The notes below the pieces were generated by a model. The model ran no database searches. It was given only the letters and a program-made list of their open reading frames with translations, and was not told the DNA's origin. A program made the translations under genes and the position numbers. A stretch of 14,565 nt of DNA, taken from the NCBI RefSeq assembly GCF_946477055.1, contig NZ_CAMKXG010000064.1, forward strand, positions 1 through 14,565, given 5' to 3'. Shown piece by piece: positions 7,201 to 14,565 of this stretch (its first letter is position 1; each line of letters opens with the position of its first letter). This stretch comes from Lonsdalea britannica. Its GTDB lineage: Bacteria; Pseudomonadota; Gammaproteobacteria; Enterobacterales; Enterobacteriaceae.

Positions 7201-10200
7201 CGTTGGCATTCAGCTGACGCAGAACAATTTGACTGTGGGACCGCGCCAGCTCAAAGACACGGTCCGCGATATTGCGGTCACGGTATTTTTCGAGCAGCGC
7301 GATGGTCGGGTCACGCGCTTCGGTGATGCCATAGACCAGATCAACCACGACGGGAATGCCCGGCACCAGCTGGATGCGCTGGCGGATCGCCATTACGGGA
7401 TCCAGCACCCCGCCCGCGCTATTGGCGAGCGAGCCGTCCCGCTCCAACGCCAACGGCGTCGCGCTGTTGCGCCCCCGGCCAATAAAGGCGGCGCGGTCGG
7501 TTTCAAAGGACGTTTCCCCGCTGTTGTGGCCGTGTACGACCATGGTGTGGAATAACCATGGGCAGGCTTCTTCCGGCTCGCGCGGGCGGCGATGACAAAG
7601 AATCGCATCCTGTTCCGGCAACAGTTCCGTTTGTACAAATAGATTACTGAACGCCGGGTGCGCGAGATCGTTCGCCGCCGGTGCCAGAACGACTTCGGCG
7701 TAAGAGGTAAGCTCAATGCTGCGGGGCTGACGACCGCGATGAACCAGCGTCATCCGACGCAGTTCAATATCATCCTCCGGCGACACCACCACATGCGTAT
7801 GTACGGTCAGCGACCCATTGAGGCGGATAAACTCGGCGCCCGCGTCCGTGAACACGATCCGATGTTGCCCTTCCTGTCCGGCCACGGGCTGCCAGGTGTT
7901 GCTCCACACTTCGCCGGTCGCCGTATCTTTCAGATAGCAGAACGAGCCCCGGTTATCGCAGGTGCTGTCCTGACGCCAGCGTGTCAGCGCCAAATCGCGC
8001 CAGCGACTGTAACCGCCGCCGCCCTGCGTCAGCATCAGATGGTAATCGGCGTTCGACAGCAGTTGGACTTCCGGGATCGGGCTGTCGACATCTTTGAACT
8101 CCCGAATGTCGTATTTCGCCGGTTTCAACACCCCTTCATGGGACTCGAAGTGTCGGCGCGGCCGGTACAGTTCTACCACCTCAGACATCCGCTCCTGCAA
8201 CAACAGACGCGCAGACTGGAACATCGGAGTACTGGCGAAACGCTCCACCATCGGCGCATCCAGCAGCACGTGAGACAACGCTAGCAGGCCCATTCCCTGA
8301 TGGTGCGCCATGTACGAGCGAATGATGGCGTAAAACTGACCTTGCGCCAGACGCGACGTGGTGTAGTCCAGCGCCTCATAGAAACCGTATTCACCGCGTG
8401 CGCCGTTATTCTCCAGCGTCACCAGGTTTTCGCAGGCTTTGGCAGGGTTAATGATCAACGCCAGTAACGTGGCATAAGGCGCGACGACCGTATCGTCACC
8501 CAGACCTCGCCTCAACCCCAGACCGGGTACGCCGAACGCGTGATATTGGTAATTGCGGTTGACGTCGAAGGCGTAATAGCTCGACTCGGAAATCCCCCAC
8601 GGCACGCCGCGAATTTTTCCCCACGCAATCTGGCGATTCACGGCAGACTGACTCATCAGCTCCAGTAACGTACCGGGATAGTCCGGCATAACCAGCTGCG
8701 GCATCAGGTATTCGAACATCGAACCGCTCCACGACATCAACGCCGGTTCGTTATCAATCACCGTAAACAGCCGTCCCAATGCATACCAGCTTTTTGTCGG
8801 CAATTGGTTGGCGGAGACGGCGACGAAGTTGGTCAGTCGCACCTCCGACGGCAGCAGGTCATAACTGCTGCTGTCCATGACGTTGGCGTCGCAGTTGTAG
8901 CCCACGCTGAGCAGATGCGTCACCGGGTTGTAGAGGAAGCGGAAATCCATATTGGCATGGTCGCTCAGGCGCTGTTCCAGTTCGGCCAGAATCGACAATC
9001 GCTGCTGCGACAGCTCGATGGCGGAGGACATAGAGATGGAGTGTGCCGTCGTCACCGACGACGTGTACTGCGCCAGCCAGACCAGCGACGGGAGCGTCGT
9101 GACGGCGCGATCCTCTTCCGTCATCCAGCCCAATAGCTGTGACCACTCCTGACTTATCCCGCTAATCTGCGCATCCAGGCTGTCGGCCCAGCGTCGAATG
9201 ACATGGCTTTCTGCCGCGGCCAGCTCTGCCAAGGTATGGCTTACCCCCTGCATCGCCTGTAGCTCGGCGCCGAAACGGAATAGCGGCGCGTCGTGCGCGG
9301 ATGCCCATTTCTTACGGAGCTGATTCAATGCGCCCGGCGCGCGCGTCCACACGCGTTCCAGCAGCGACAGCGTGTCGTCCAGCCCGGCCAGAATCTGAGT
9401 CACGTCCATGACCGGTTGCGTTCGCATGGCCACCAACCCTGAACGAAGCGTCAGCAGATGTCCCGCCAGATTGCCGCTGTCGACGCTGGAGATATAGCGC
9501 GGCGCCAGCGGCGTCAGGGTGTCGGTGCTGTACCAGTTGTAGAGGTGACCGCGGAAGTGCGCCATTTTGTCGAGCGTATCCAGCGTCAGCGATGTTCGAT
9601 TGAGCACGCTGGCCTGACTGATATAGCCGAAGTCCCATGCCGTCAGGTTCGCCAACAGCGACAAGCCGATATTGGTTGGCGAGGTACGACGCGCCACAAT
9701 CGGTCCCGGCTCTTCCTGAAAGTTATCCGGCGGCAGCCAGTTTTCTTCTGCCGTGACGAAGGTTTCAAAGAACAGCCAAATTTCACGGCTATGCTCACGC
9801 AGCCGCCGACGCTGATCTTCCGTTAGCCCCTGTTTCTTTCGCTGCGGCTCCCGACTTAGCCAGCACAGCAGACGCGGCGCTGACAGCCACAACACGCCCA
9901 ACGGGATGGAAACCACTTGCAGCAGCGGATTGAAGTAGGCCGTCAGCAGCATCAGTAGCACCGCCGCGACCGGATTAGCCCACATCACCAGATAGTATTG
10001 TTGCGGCGCGTTGACGCGGCGCAGCAGATGCTGGCCAAGACCGGCATCCAGACTCACCCAGTCTTGCAGGTGGCGTTTGCTGATCACCAGACGCCACAAC
10101 GTGACGCCAATAGCCCGCAGCGTATTGACGCTTTCATACGGCAGCGTCGACAGGTTCATCCCAACGCGCATCAAACGCTGTAACGCGGTGTTGAACACGG

Positions 10201-12841
10201 TGCGCAAATGCTGCGAGAACGTGCGCCGCCGGTTTTTTCTGATGATCTGATAAATCAACATCAGCGCGGTAGGCAACAGCAGAACCATCGCGACGGCGGT
10301 CAGCCAGTTCACCGGATTGGGCGCCCACGTCAGCGCACAAAACAGGACGATCAACAGGCTCGGTGAATACAGACTCCGCCGGAGATTATCCAGCAGTTTC
10401 CAGCGGGATAAGCCGCTCAGCGGGTTAGCGACACGCCGACGATCTTCCCGCCGCACATAAATGCCCAGCCAGTTCAATAACTGCCAGTCGCCGCGCACCC
10501 AGCGGGTTCGCCGCGCCATATCGGCCAAATAACAGGTGGGGTACTGTTCATACAGCAGCACATCGCTCAGCAGTCCCGACCGGGCATAGCACCCTTCCAG
10601 CAGATCGTGACTTAGCACCAGATTTTCCGGACAGGTGCCCTCGTTAGCGCGGGTAAAGGTGTCGACGTCATAAATCCCCTTGCCGACGAAAGATCCTTCG
10701 CTAAACAGATCCTGATAAATATCAGACGCCATATAGGAGTAGGGATCGTTGCCCGGAATGGCGCTGGACAACGCCGCGTACCGACTCTGTCCGTAACGGG
10801 GGATCTCCTCCGCCAGACGCGGCTGCAGGATGCCATATCCGGCCACCACGCGCCCTTTATCCACATCGAAAATAGGCTGGTTAAGCGGATGGGCCATGGC
10901 GCCCACCATCTTGTGTGCGGCATCGCGCGGCAACACGGTATCGCTATCCAGCGTGATGACATATTTGATGTCGTCCAGCGTTTGGCTCTGGTTGCCGACG
11001 ATGGTATCAAATTCATTGCTCTGCTGGCGCAGCCAGCGGTTCACGGCCTGAAGCTTGCCGCGCTTACGCTCGTAGCCCATCCACACGCCCTGCTTCTCAT
11101 TCCACTGCGGATTGCGATGCAGCAGGAAAAATAAGGCGTCCACCGGATTGGAATAGCGCTGATTCAAACGCTTGATATGCTGGGTCGCGTAGGACAGCAG
11201 CTCGTCATGCCACGGGTGCGTTTGGGTGGCGGAATCGGGAAAATCGGTCAGGAGCGCGAAATAGAGATTGGGAGAGACGTTGCTGAGATAACACACTTCC
11301 AGGCTATTGATCAGCTTATCGACGCTCGCCCGGCTACTAAGCAGACACGGCACCACGACCAGCGTCCGCGAATCCGACGGAATACCTGTGGAAAAGTCGA
11401 GTCTGGGCAACGGACTTGGCGTGCGCGTTTGCATAGTGGCGTCACCCAGCAAATCCAGCACCAGTTGGCTGAAAACAACAATGGCGGGGATCGCCATCAG
11501 CCACAGCGTCCATCCCATGCCGGCTTCGTGGGTGCGTAATAACAGGTCGGCGCTCAGCGCCGTGGTCAACAGGCTCAGGCTACCCAACCACGACAAAAGC
11601 GGCTCCTGATTGAACCAATGACGCAACCGGGTGAACGGCGGATAATGCACCTGAAGTTGCTGTTCCAGCGCGGCGCGGCCCTTATCCACGAGATAGTAAC
11701 CGACGTGGCGCTTCCGTCCGCCTTCCGGCGCCGCTTTCGCCATCGCCAAGACAGCATCCGCCACCTCTATTTCGCTGTACGGACACTGGCGGGACAGAAT
11801 TTCGATGGTGTGACGATAGTGATCTCGGGTATCAAAATGCATCGCGGCATAGATGCCCGCGGGATCCTGCAATAGCCTTTGTTCGACCAGACTCATTGAT
11901 TCGGCAAAATCCGGCCAATTCGTTTCACTCAGCTGCCGCAGGCTGGCGATACTATTGCTCACCGACAGCTGATTTATCGCCTGCTGCTGATTGAAGCGGT
12001 GGATCATGGCGTCGGTGGTCAACCCTTCCTCTGCCAGCCGTTGCTCAACCCAGGTAAGCGGCAGCGCCAGCATGTTGCCGTGTCCGCGCAGGCGGCGCAC
12101 CATTTCGGCCACAAAGGAGTTGGAACGCGGCGGGTTGGAACGCGCCATATCGGCAATCACGATAATCAGATTGGAAGGATCGATTTCGGCGCCTTCCAGA
12201 AACTTGTCAACCCAGGCATCGGCAAGGTTGCGCTCTTGCTGCGCGGTTGCCACCTTCACGCTCACGCGTCTTAGGTTGTCGATAATTGCCAGCCGCAGCA
12301 TCGCAGGCAGCGCCCACAGCTCGCTGAGCGTCAGCGGCGTAATTTCCTGATAAGCCGCGATATAGCGCATCAGCGTTTTGGCATCGAAACGACCATCGCC
12401 ATGGGCAATCGCTTCCGTCGCGATGTCATAAATGCGCGGGCCATTAAACGGCGCGCCCAGCTGCGGCAGCCCCTTGCCAAAGTTTTTCGGCAGATGCTGA
12501 AAAACCGCGCGAATGTGTTCTTCGATCAGGTAGAAATTATCAAGCAGCCATTCCCCTGCTGGCGTAATCGCCGATTTGTCGCTGGCGTTGAGCACATCAC
12601 AGCTGTGGGTCAATACCGCCTCATGCTCCGCCAGATTTTTCAGCAAATAATACGGCGCATTTTCCTGTGTCAGCTTGTGGGACCGCGCGAGCTTTCGACC
12701 ATAGCGCTCCATTTGATCGGCCGAAAACAATTCGGCTTTGATCGTAGTATCAGGGTGTTCGCCAGGCTTAGGCGTCGCCCCTTTAGCGGGAAAAGCGGGA
12801 AGTTGTTCGGACTTAAACCAAGCAAGGAAATTTTTATTCAC
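4223..12841 (-). CDS. ndvB: Cyclic beta-1,2-glucan synthase (NdvB/ChvB/Cgs type)
   Basis: A 2872-residue inner-membrane enzyme that should start, extend, trim and cyclise beta-1,2-glucan from UDP-glucose, yielding osmoregulated periplasmic glucan. It has the full length of Rhizobium NdvB and Brucella Cgs. Residues 1-400 are a soluble region. Two membrane helices follow near 415-465. The GT84 transferase comes next, with LTDFPDS (about 530), DSD at 632-634 and RTRW at 778-781 (QxxRW-like). Further helices lie near 810-870 and 950-1000. A glycoamylase-like domain (about 1300-1530) contains SWSGSMFEYLMP and GLGDDTVVAPYA. Two GH94 N-type sandwich modules start near 1590 and 2075. The GH94 barrel has RDQ at 2418-2420 and GDWNDGMN at 2549-2556, with D2553 aligning to the phosphorylase general acid; GGWSWYTGSAGW lies near 2765. 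The GTG at 12841 is chosen over the GTG at 12904 because AGGAGT lies six bases upstream of it. The frame is unbroken. No exporter (NdvA/ChvA) or modifying enzyme is adjacent. Confidence 0.95.
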   Translation of the reverse strand: MNKNFLAWFKSEQLPAFPAKGATPKPGEHPDTTIKAELFSADQMERYGRKLARSHKLTQENAPYYLLKNLAEHEAVLTHSCDVLNASDKSAITPAGEWLLDNFYLIEEHIRAVFQHLPKNFGKGLPQLGAPFNGPRIYDIATEAIAHGDGRFDAKTLMRYIAAYQEITPLTLSELWALPAMLRLAIIDNLRRVSVKVATAQQERNLADAWVDKFLEGAEIDPSNLIIVIADMARSNPPRSNSFVAEMVRRLRGHGNMLALPLTWVEQRLAEEGLTTDAMIHRFNQQQAINQLSVSNSIASLRQLSETNWPDFAESMSLVEQRLLQDPAGIYAAMHFDTRDHYRHTIEILSRQCPYSEIEVADAVLAMAKAAPEGGRKRHVGYYLVDKGRAALEQQLQVHYPPFTRLRHWFNQEPLLSWLGSLSLLTTALSADLLLRTHEAGMGWTLWLMAIPAIVVFSQLVLDLLGDATMQTRTPSPLPRLDFSTGIPSDSRTLVVVPCLLSSRASVDKLINSLEVCYLSNVSPNLYFALLTDFPDSATQTHPWHDELLSYATQHIKRLNQRYSNPVDALFFLLHRNPQWNEKQGVWMGYERKRGKLQAVNRWLRQQSNEFDTIVGNQSQTLDDIKYVITLDSDTVLPRDAAHKMVGAMAHPLNQPIFDVDKGRVVAGYGILQPRLAEEIPRYGQSRYAALSSAIPGNDPYSYMASDIYQDLFSEGSFVGKGIYDVDTFTRANEGTCPENLVLSHDLLEGCYARSGLLSDVLLYEQYPTCYLADMARRTRWVRGDWQLLNWLGIYVRREDRRRVANPLSGLSRWKLLDNLRRSLYSPSLLIVLFCALTWAPNPVNWLTAVAMVLLLPTALMLIYQIIRKNRRRTFSQHLRTVFNTALQRLMRVGMNLSTLPYESVNTLRAIGVTLWRLVISKRHLQDWVSLDAGLGQHLLRRVNAPQQYYLVMWANPVAAVLLMLLTAYFNPLLQVVSIPLGVLWLSAPRLLCWLSREPQRKKQGLTEDQRRRLREHSREIWLFFETFVTAEENWLPPDNFQEEPGPIVARRTSPTNIGLSLLANLTAWDFGYISQASVLNRTSLTLDTLDKMAHFRGHLYNWYSTDTLTPLAPRYISSVDSGNLAGHLLTLRSGLVAMRTQPVMDVTQILAGLDDTLSLLERVWTRAPGALNQLRKKWASAHDAPLFRFGAELQAMQGVSHTLAELAAAESHVIRRWADSLDAQISGISQEWSQLLGWMTEEDRAVTTLPSLVWLAQYTSSVTTAHSISMSSAIELSQQRLSILAELEQRLSDHANMDFRFLYNPVTHLLSVGYNCDANVMDSSSYDLLPSEVRLTNFVAVSANQLPTKSWYALGRLFTVIDNEPALMSWSGSMFEYLMPQLVMPDYPGTLLELMSQSAVNRQIAWGKIRGVPWGISESSYYAFDVNRNYQYHAFGVPGLGLRRGLGDDTVVAPYATLLALIINPAKACENLVTLENNGARGEYGFYEALDYTTSRLAQGQFYAIIRSYMAHHQGMGLLALSHVLLDAPMVERFASTPMFQSARLLLQERMSEVVELYRPRRHFESHEGVLKPAKYDIREFKDVDSPIPEVQLLSNADYHLMLTQGGGGYSRWRDLALTRWRQDSTCDNRGSFCYLKDTATGEVWSNTWQPVAGQEGQHRIVFTDAGAEFIRLNGSLTVHTHVVVSPEDDIELRRMTLVHRGRQPRSIELTSYAEVVLAPAANDLAHPAFSNLFVQTELLPEQDAILCHRRPREPEEACPWLFHTMVVHGHNSGETSFETDRAAFIGRGRNSATPLALERDGSLANSAGGVLDPVMAIRQRIQLVPGIPVVVDLVYGITEARDPTIALLEKYRDRNIADRVFELARSHSQIVLRQLNANEDDASLFNRLAGGVLFPTQELRADAHTIMANRRGQSGLWGNAISGDLPIVLLSVSSNVNIGMVATLVRAHSYWRLKGLPVDLVIINADLGGYQQDLQNQILGLISAGDASSQLDKPGGIFVRGDIHMSNEDRTLLMSAAAIVLDDRGDSVIEQLNQRMQNTLSLQKPLAPLSPALPDRHTPFTPEVSQLQFFNGLGGFSPDGREYHIVLNEGENTPAPWSNVIANREFGTVISESGQAYTWYENAHEYRLTPWENDPVSDASGEAFYLRDEESGHVWSPMALPVRGHGAYRTRHGFGYSVFEHRESGIDSELTVFVAEEAPVKLFILTLTNKSGRTRKLSATGYAEWVLGDLRSKSAMHIVTQGTPVERGCSILAKNYYSGNGSERTAFFAVTGAHCSICGDRREFLGRNGSRAAPAALKLRRLSDRSGAGLDPCGAVQSALALIDGDQRTLIFALGVGQDTGQAEALMRQYLGETSARSELERVQQYWRGIVGKMQIATADPATNLLANGWLLYQTLACRINARSGYYQSGGAFGFRDQLQDSLALTHIAPERMREQILLCASRQFIEGDVQHWWHPPQGNGVRTRCSDDYLWLPLAICHYVEVTGDVDVLDQPVPYLEGRLLNPGEESSYEQPGISATVETLWQHGERAIANGLRMGQHGLPLMGCGDWNDGMNLVGLQGRGESVWLGFFLYTVLQRYATLADTRGLADKADFYRDNAATLKENLNTHAWDGDWYRRGYFDTGEMLGSHTAEECKIDAIAQSWSVLSGAGDEAYRQKAMKALDAHLIDDANGIIKLLMPPFDGHGPNPGYIRGYLPGVRENGGQYTHGAIWAVMAFAEMDNTERAWELMSMINPINHSLEPASAQRYKVEPYVICADIYAVNPHNGRGGWSWYTGSAGWSYRLITESLLGITRHGDSLSVAPHLPADWPQLEIRYQEGSSQYVITVKRGEREDRVTVDGQGIRDGLIPLQDDGGVHQVEVWVGGEASVGQ

Positions 12842-12853
12842 GCAGATACTCCT
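12839..12853 (-). promoter_or_regulatory. Ribosome-binding site and GTG start of the glucan synthase
   Basis: On the minus strand AGGAGT (12853-12848), a 6-base spacer and GTG (12841-12839) form a standard initiation site. The open frame continues 21 codons upstream to another GTG at 12904, but that extension has no comparable site and includes the Shine-Dalgarno itself. This decides the start. Confidence 0.85.
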
Positions 12854-12934
12854 GAGCACGGACGCCAAAGGGCAGCCAATGACGCTGCAGGAAAGAGTTC
12901 GCACTTGATAATGGGAATCACTGAATAGCGAAAA

Positions 12935-12956
12935 CCGTCACTTCAGGAAGTCACGG
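12935..12956. promoter_or_regulatory. 22-base near-perfect palindrome upstream of the glucan synthase
   Basis: Left arm CCGTCACTTC (12935-12944) and right arm GAAGTCACGG (12947-12956) flank a central AG. Nine of ten arm positions are complementary; only C39/C52 (12939 and 12952) mismatch. It lies about 95 bases before the GTG start and beyond the bioD2 terminator, where an operator or a leader hairpin of the synthase gene would sit. No convincing -35/-10 pair was found nearby. Confidence 0.45.
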
Positions 12957-13017
12957 CAGGCTACGTGTTAAAAATAGCAAAGTCTGATGCAAACGCTTAA
13001 CTTTCGACCGGCAGGAC

Positions 13018-13043
13018 AAAAAACCCGGCGAAGCGCGCCGGGT
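13018..13043 (-). terminator. Rho-independent terminator of bioD2
   Basis: Read on the minus strand, an 8-bp stem (13043-13036 with 13030-13023, ACCCGGCG/CGCCGGGT) closes a 5-base loop and is followed by TTTTT (13022-13018). It lies about 50 bases after the bioD2 stop codon and separates that gene from the downstream synthase. Confidence 0.93.
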
Positions 13044-13064
13044 CTATGAGAGAGGGAGGAGCGA

Positions 13065-13084
13065 ACCGGCGCGGGAACGCCGGT
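13065..13084 (-). other. Second hairpin directly after bioD2
   Basis: ACCGGCG (13065-13071) pairs with CGCCGGT (13078-13084) around a 6-base loop, eight bases after the bioD2 stop on the minus strand. It lacks a U-tract and precedes the true terminator. It may protect the 3' end of the mRNA or be an older terminator. Confidence 0.5.
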
Positions 13085-13091
13085 CGAAACG

Positions 13092-13757
13092 TTACTGTTC
13101 GAGGGCAGACAGATCGATGTAGGAAGACAGTTCGCGCTGTTCCGGACGCGGCAGATACGGCAGCTCGCCCAGCTGCGGCGCTGGGATTTTCCTGCGCAGC
13201 GCGTTGATGACTTCGGCATAGTTCGCCAGACCGGGATTGATACGGTTGGCGACCCATCCAACCAGCGGTAGTCCGTCGTTGAGAATCGCCTGCGACGTCA
13301 GCAGCGCATGGTTGATACATCCCAGCTGAATACCAACCACCATGACGACCGGCAACTGCTCTTGTATGACCCAGTCTGAGTAAGTGCGCATATCATTCAT
13401 TAACGTGCGCCACCCGCCGCTACCTTCGACCACCACGGCGTCCGCCATCGCGGAGATCTGCTGAAGTCCTTCCGTCATGGCGCAATAATTGATGGTCAGC
13501 TCGCTGGCGCTAATCTCGTCTTCCGGCAACGCGACCGGATTGATTTGATCATACGGAAGAGAAAGGCTCGAAGCCTCCTGCAGGATCATCGCATCTTTGT
13601 TACGCAGCCCTTCCGGCGTTTCGATACACCCTTTGCCAATAGGCTTATAGCCCACCACCGTTTTGCCGGACTTCGCCAGCGCCTGCAATAACGCTTTTGA
13701 TACCACCGTTTTACCAATGGCCGTATCCGTGCCTGTAATGAAAATACGCTTTAACAT
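13092..13757 (-). CDS. bioD: Dethiobiotin synthetase, BioD2/YnfK type
   Basis: A 221-residue cytoplasmic ATP-dependent ligase that should convert 7,8-diaminopelargonate, CO2 and ATP to dethiobiotin, the second-to-last step of biotin synthesis. Seen: P-loop GTDTAIGKT at 9-17; GYKPIGKG at 36-43 with K38, the substrate-loop lysine; ETPEGLRNKDA at 46-56; EGSGGWRTLMND at 111-122; QLPVVMVVGIQLGCINHALLT at 134-154; and ANRINPG at 170-176, which binds the nucleotide base. KPIGKG resembles E. coli YnfK (KPVAKG) rather than BioD1 (KPVASG), and the mlc neighbour fits ynfK. The C-terminus is about ten residues shorter than in E. coli YnfK. The ATG at 13757 has a GGAG about ten to eleven bases upstream. 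No other bio gene is in the window, so this is the stand-alone paralogue; its activity relative to BioD1 is uncertain. Confidence 0.94.
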   Translation of the reverse strand: MLKRIFITGTDTAIGKTVVSKALLQALAKSGKTVVGYKPIGKGCIETPEGLRNKDAMILQEASSLSLPYDQINPVALPEDEISASELTINYCAMTEGLQQISAMADAVVVEGSGGWRTLMNDMRTYSDWVIQEQLPVVMVVGIQLGCINHALLTSQAILNDGLPLVGWVANRINPGLANYAEVINALRRKIPAPQLGELPYLPRPEQRELSSYIDLSALEQ

Positions 13758-13918
13758 GAAGATACCACTCCGGAAGGAACCACCAGGGAAATAAATAAAA
13801 ATGTAAAATCCAATGTCGAAGTCAAAAGTCTAGGCGATAGCCAGAGCAGCCAGCTTGCGTTAGCTCAATATTTTGCTTTTCAGGAGGGCGAACAAACGAA
13901 TAGATGAGGATTTTACGA
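13758..13918. other. Intergenic region between mlc and bioD2
   Basis: These 161 bases follow the mlc stop and precede bioD2 on the minus strand. I see no clear terminator after mlc. TTGACT on the minus strand, followed by an AT-rich stretch (around 13790-13830), could be part of a bioD2 promoter, but no good -10 lies at the right spacing. Read-through from mlc is possible. Confidence 0.4.
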
Positions 13919-14565
13919 TCAGCCTTGCAACAATTTTACCAACAGAGAACCGTTGTACAGCGCATCTTTGACCAATGCGGCGCCGGGCATGGTGCCCTGA
14001 TTGTAAAACTCGGTGGCGACCACCTGTAGATTATGACTGTATGCGGGAAGCGACTGCTGCCGAATACATTCCATAATCCCCGGATAGAGAATATCCGCGG
14101 CTTGATTCAGCGGCGACCCCACCAGAATTTTATCCGGATTGAACAGATTGACCATGATCGCCACGATTCGCCCCACGTTATGCCCGACGTCCACAATAAT
14201 ATCATTCGCCAGCGGATCGCCCCGCAGCGCGGCGTCGCACAAGGCTTCCGCCGTGAGTGGTACGCCGTGCAGCATCGAACTCATGGATTGGGATAACCGC
14301 TGCTGGGCCAACTCCAGAATGCTCTCGATGCTGGCGACCGTTTCCAGACAGCCATGATTGCCGCAATAGCAGCGTTTACCATAGGGATCGACCTGAGTAT
14401 GGCCGATTTCTATCAGGTTACGGCTCCCCGCATGCAGGATCTTTCCGCCGGTAATCACCCCCGCCCCCACGTTGTGATCGATAACAATTTGAATCACATT
14501 CTGGTAACCCCGCGATGCGCCAAACAGCGCCTCCGCCATCGTCCAGGCGCAAATATCATGCTGCA
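13919..14565 (-). CDS. mlc: Mlc (DgsA) glucose-responsive repressor, C-terminal part
   Basis: The last 214 residues of a ROK-family repressor, cut by the window edge. E. coli Mlc has 406 residues, so the N-terminal half with the helix-turn-helix lies outside. The frame enters as QHDICAWTMAEALFGASRG, almost identical to E. coli Mlc. An internal ATG at 14539 is not the start. Seen: the sugar-fold loop VIDHNVGAGVITGG and the ROK zinc site GHTQVDPYGKRCYCGNHGCLE, with the His and three Cys intact. The ending NQGTMPGAALVKDALYNGSLL matches the region that in E. coli carries the amphipathic helix needed for membrane and EIICB-Glc contact. In E. coli, Mlc represses ptsG, ptsHI, manXYZ and malT and is titrated by dephosphorylated PtsG during glucose uptake. 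Its position next to bioD2 matches E. coli. Confidence 0.97.
   Translation of the reverse strand, partial: QHDICAWTMAEALFGASRGYQNVIQIVIDHNVGAGVITGGKILHAGSRNLIEIGHTQVDPYGKRCYCGNHGCLETVASIESILELAQQRLSQSMSSMLHGVPLTAEALCDAALRGDPLANDIIVDVGHNVGRIVAIMVNLFNPDKILVGSPLNQAADILYPGIMECIRQQSLPAYSHNLQVVATEFYNQGTMPGAALVKDALYNGSLLVKLLQG

Noticed and set aside
13919..14539. Reading the mlc segment as a complete 206-residue gene starting at the ATG at 14539.
   Set aside because: The frame continues upstream to the window edge as QHDICAWT, which matches Mlc. The gene is truncated by the window, not short.

Overview
The window looks like one end of an assembled contig from an enterobacterium (Enterobacterales, Gammaproteobacteria), most likely a soft-rot or plant-associated group such as Pectobacteriaceae. 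The evidence is gene content and order. Genes close to E. coli ynfB, ynfD, bioD2/ynfK and mlc/dgsA occur in the same relative order as in E. coli, and the protein motifs match those families closely. The genus assignment is inference. The first 40 bases are not biological: they are a Nextera read-1 transposon adapter with the tail of an i5 index.

Layout: (1) 1-40 adapter. (2) 122-2020, a divergent pair of an ArsR-type winged-helix regulator (minus) and a DHA2-type MFS drug/solute exporter (plus). They share a 135-base AT-rich intergenic region with a candidate promoter and three TAGTAC repeats. The pair looks like an accessory exporter with its local repressor. (3) 2021-3235, a strong hairpin, then on the minus strand a small doubtful ORF, a periplasmic cupin-fold protein and a MoaF-like (lipocalin-type) protein. 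The last two overlap by 7 bases and should be co-transcribed. (4) 3436-4156, ynfB (UPF0482/DUF1283) and ynfD (DUF1161), two small exported proteins on the plus strand behind a good sigma70-type promoter. They end at a very strong 13-bp-stem terminator. (5) 4223-12841 (minus), one giant gene for a cyclic beta-1,2-glucan synthase (NdvB/ChvB/Cgs type, GT84 plus glycoamylase-like domain plus GH94), filling most of the window. A clear Shine-Dalgarno fixes its start at a GTG at 12841. (6) 13092-13757 (minus), bioD2/ynfK dethiobiotin synthetase with its own terminator. (7) 13919 to the end (minus), the C-terminal half of mlc, cut by the window edge.

Functionally, the window is a conserved chromosomal stretch (ynfB-ynfD ... 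bioD2-mlc) in which E. coli carries the DMSO-reductase-like ynfEFGH-dmsD-clcB block. Here that slot holds a single large osmoregulated-periplasmic-glucan synthase of the kind best known from Rhizobiaceae and Brucella. No dedicated glucan exporter or glucan-modifying enzyme is beside it. I saw no CRISPR array, tRNA, rRNA, intact insertion sequence or phage gene. No wholly new system is evident. The most useful observations are the adapter at the contig end, the cyclic glucan synthase in an enterobacterial core context, the candidate operators, and the cupin/MoaF-like dicistron.
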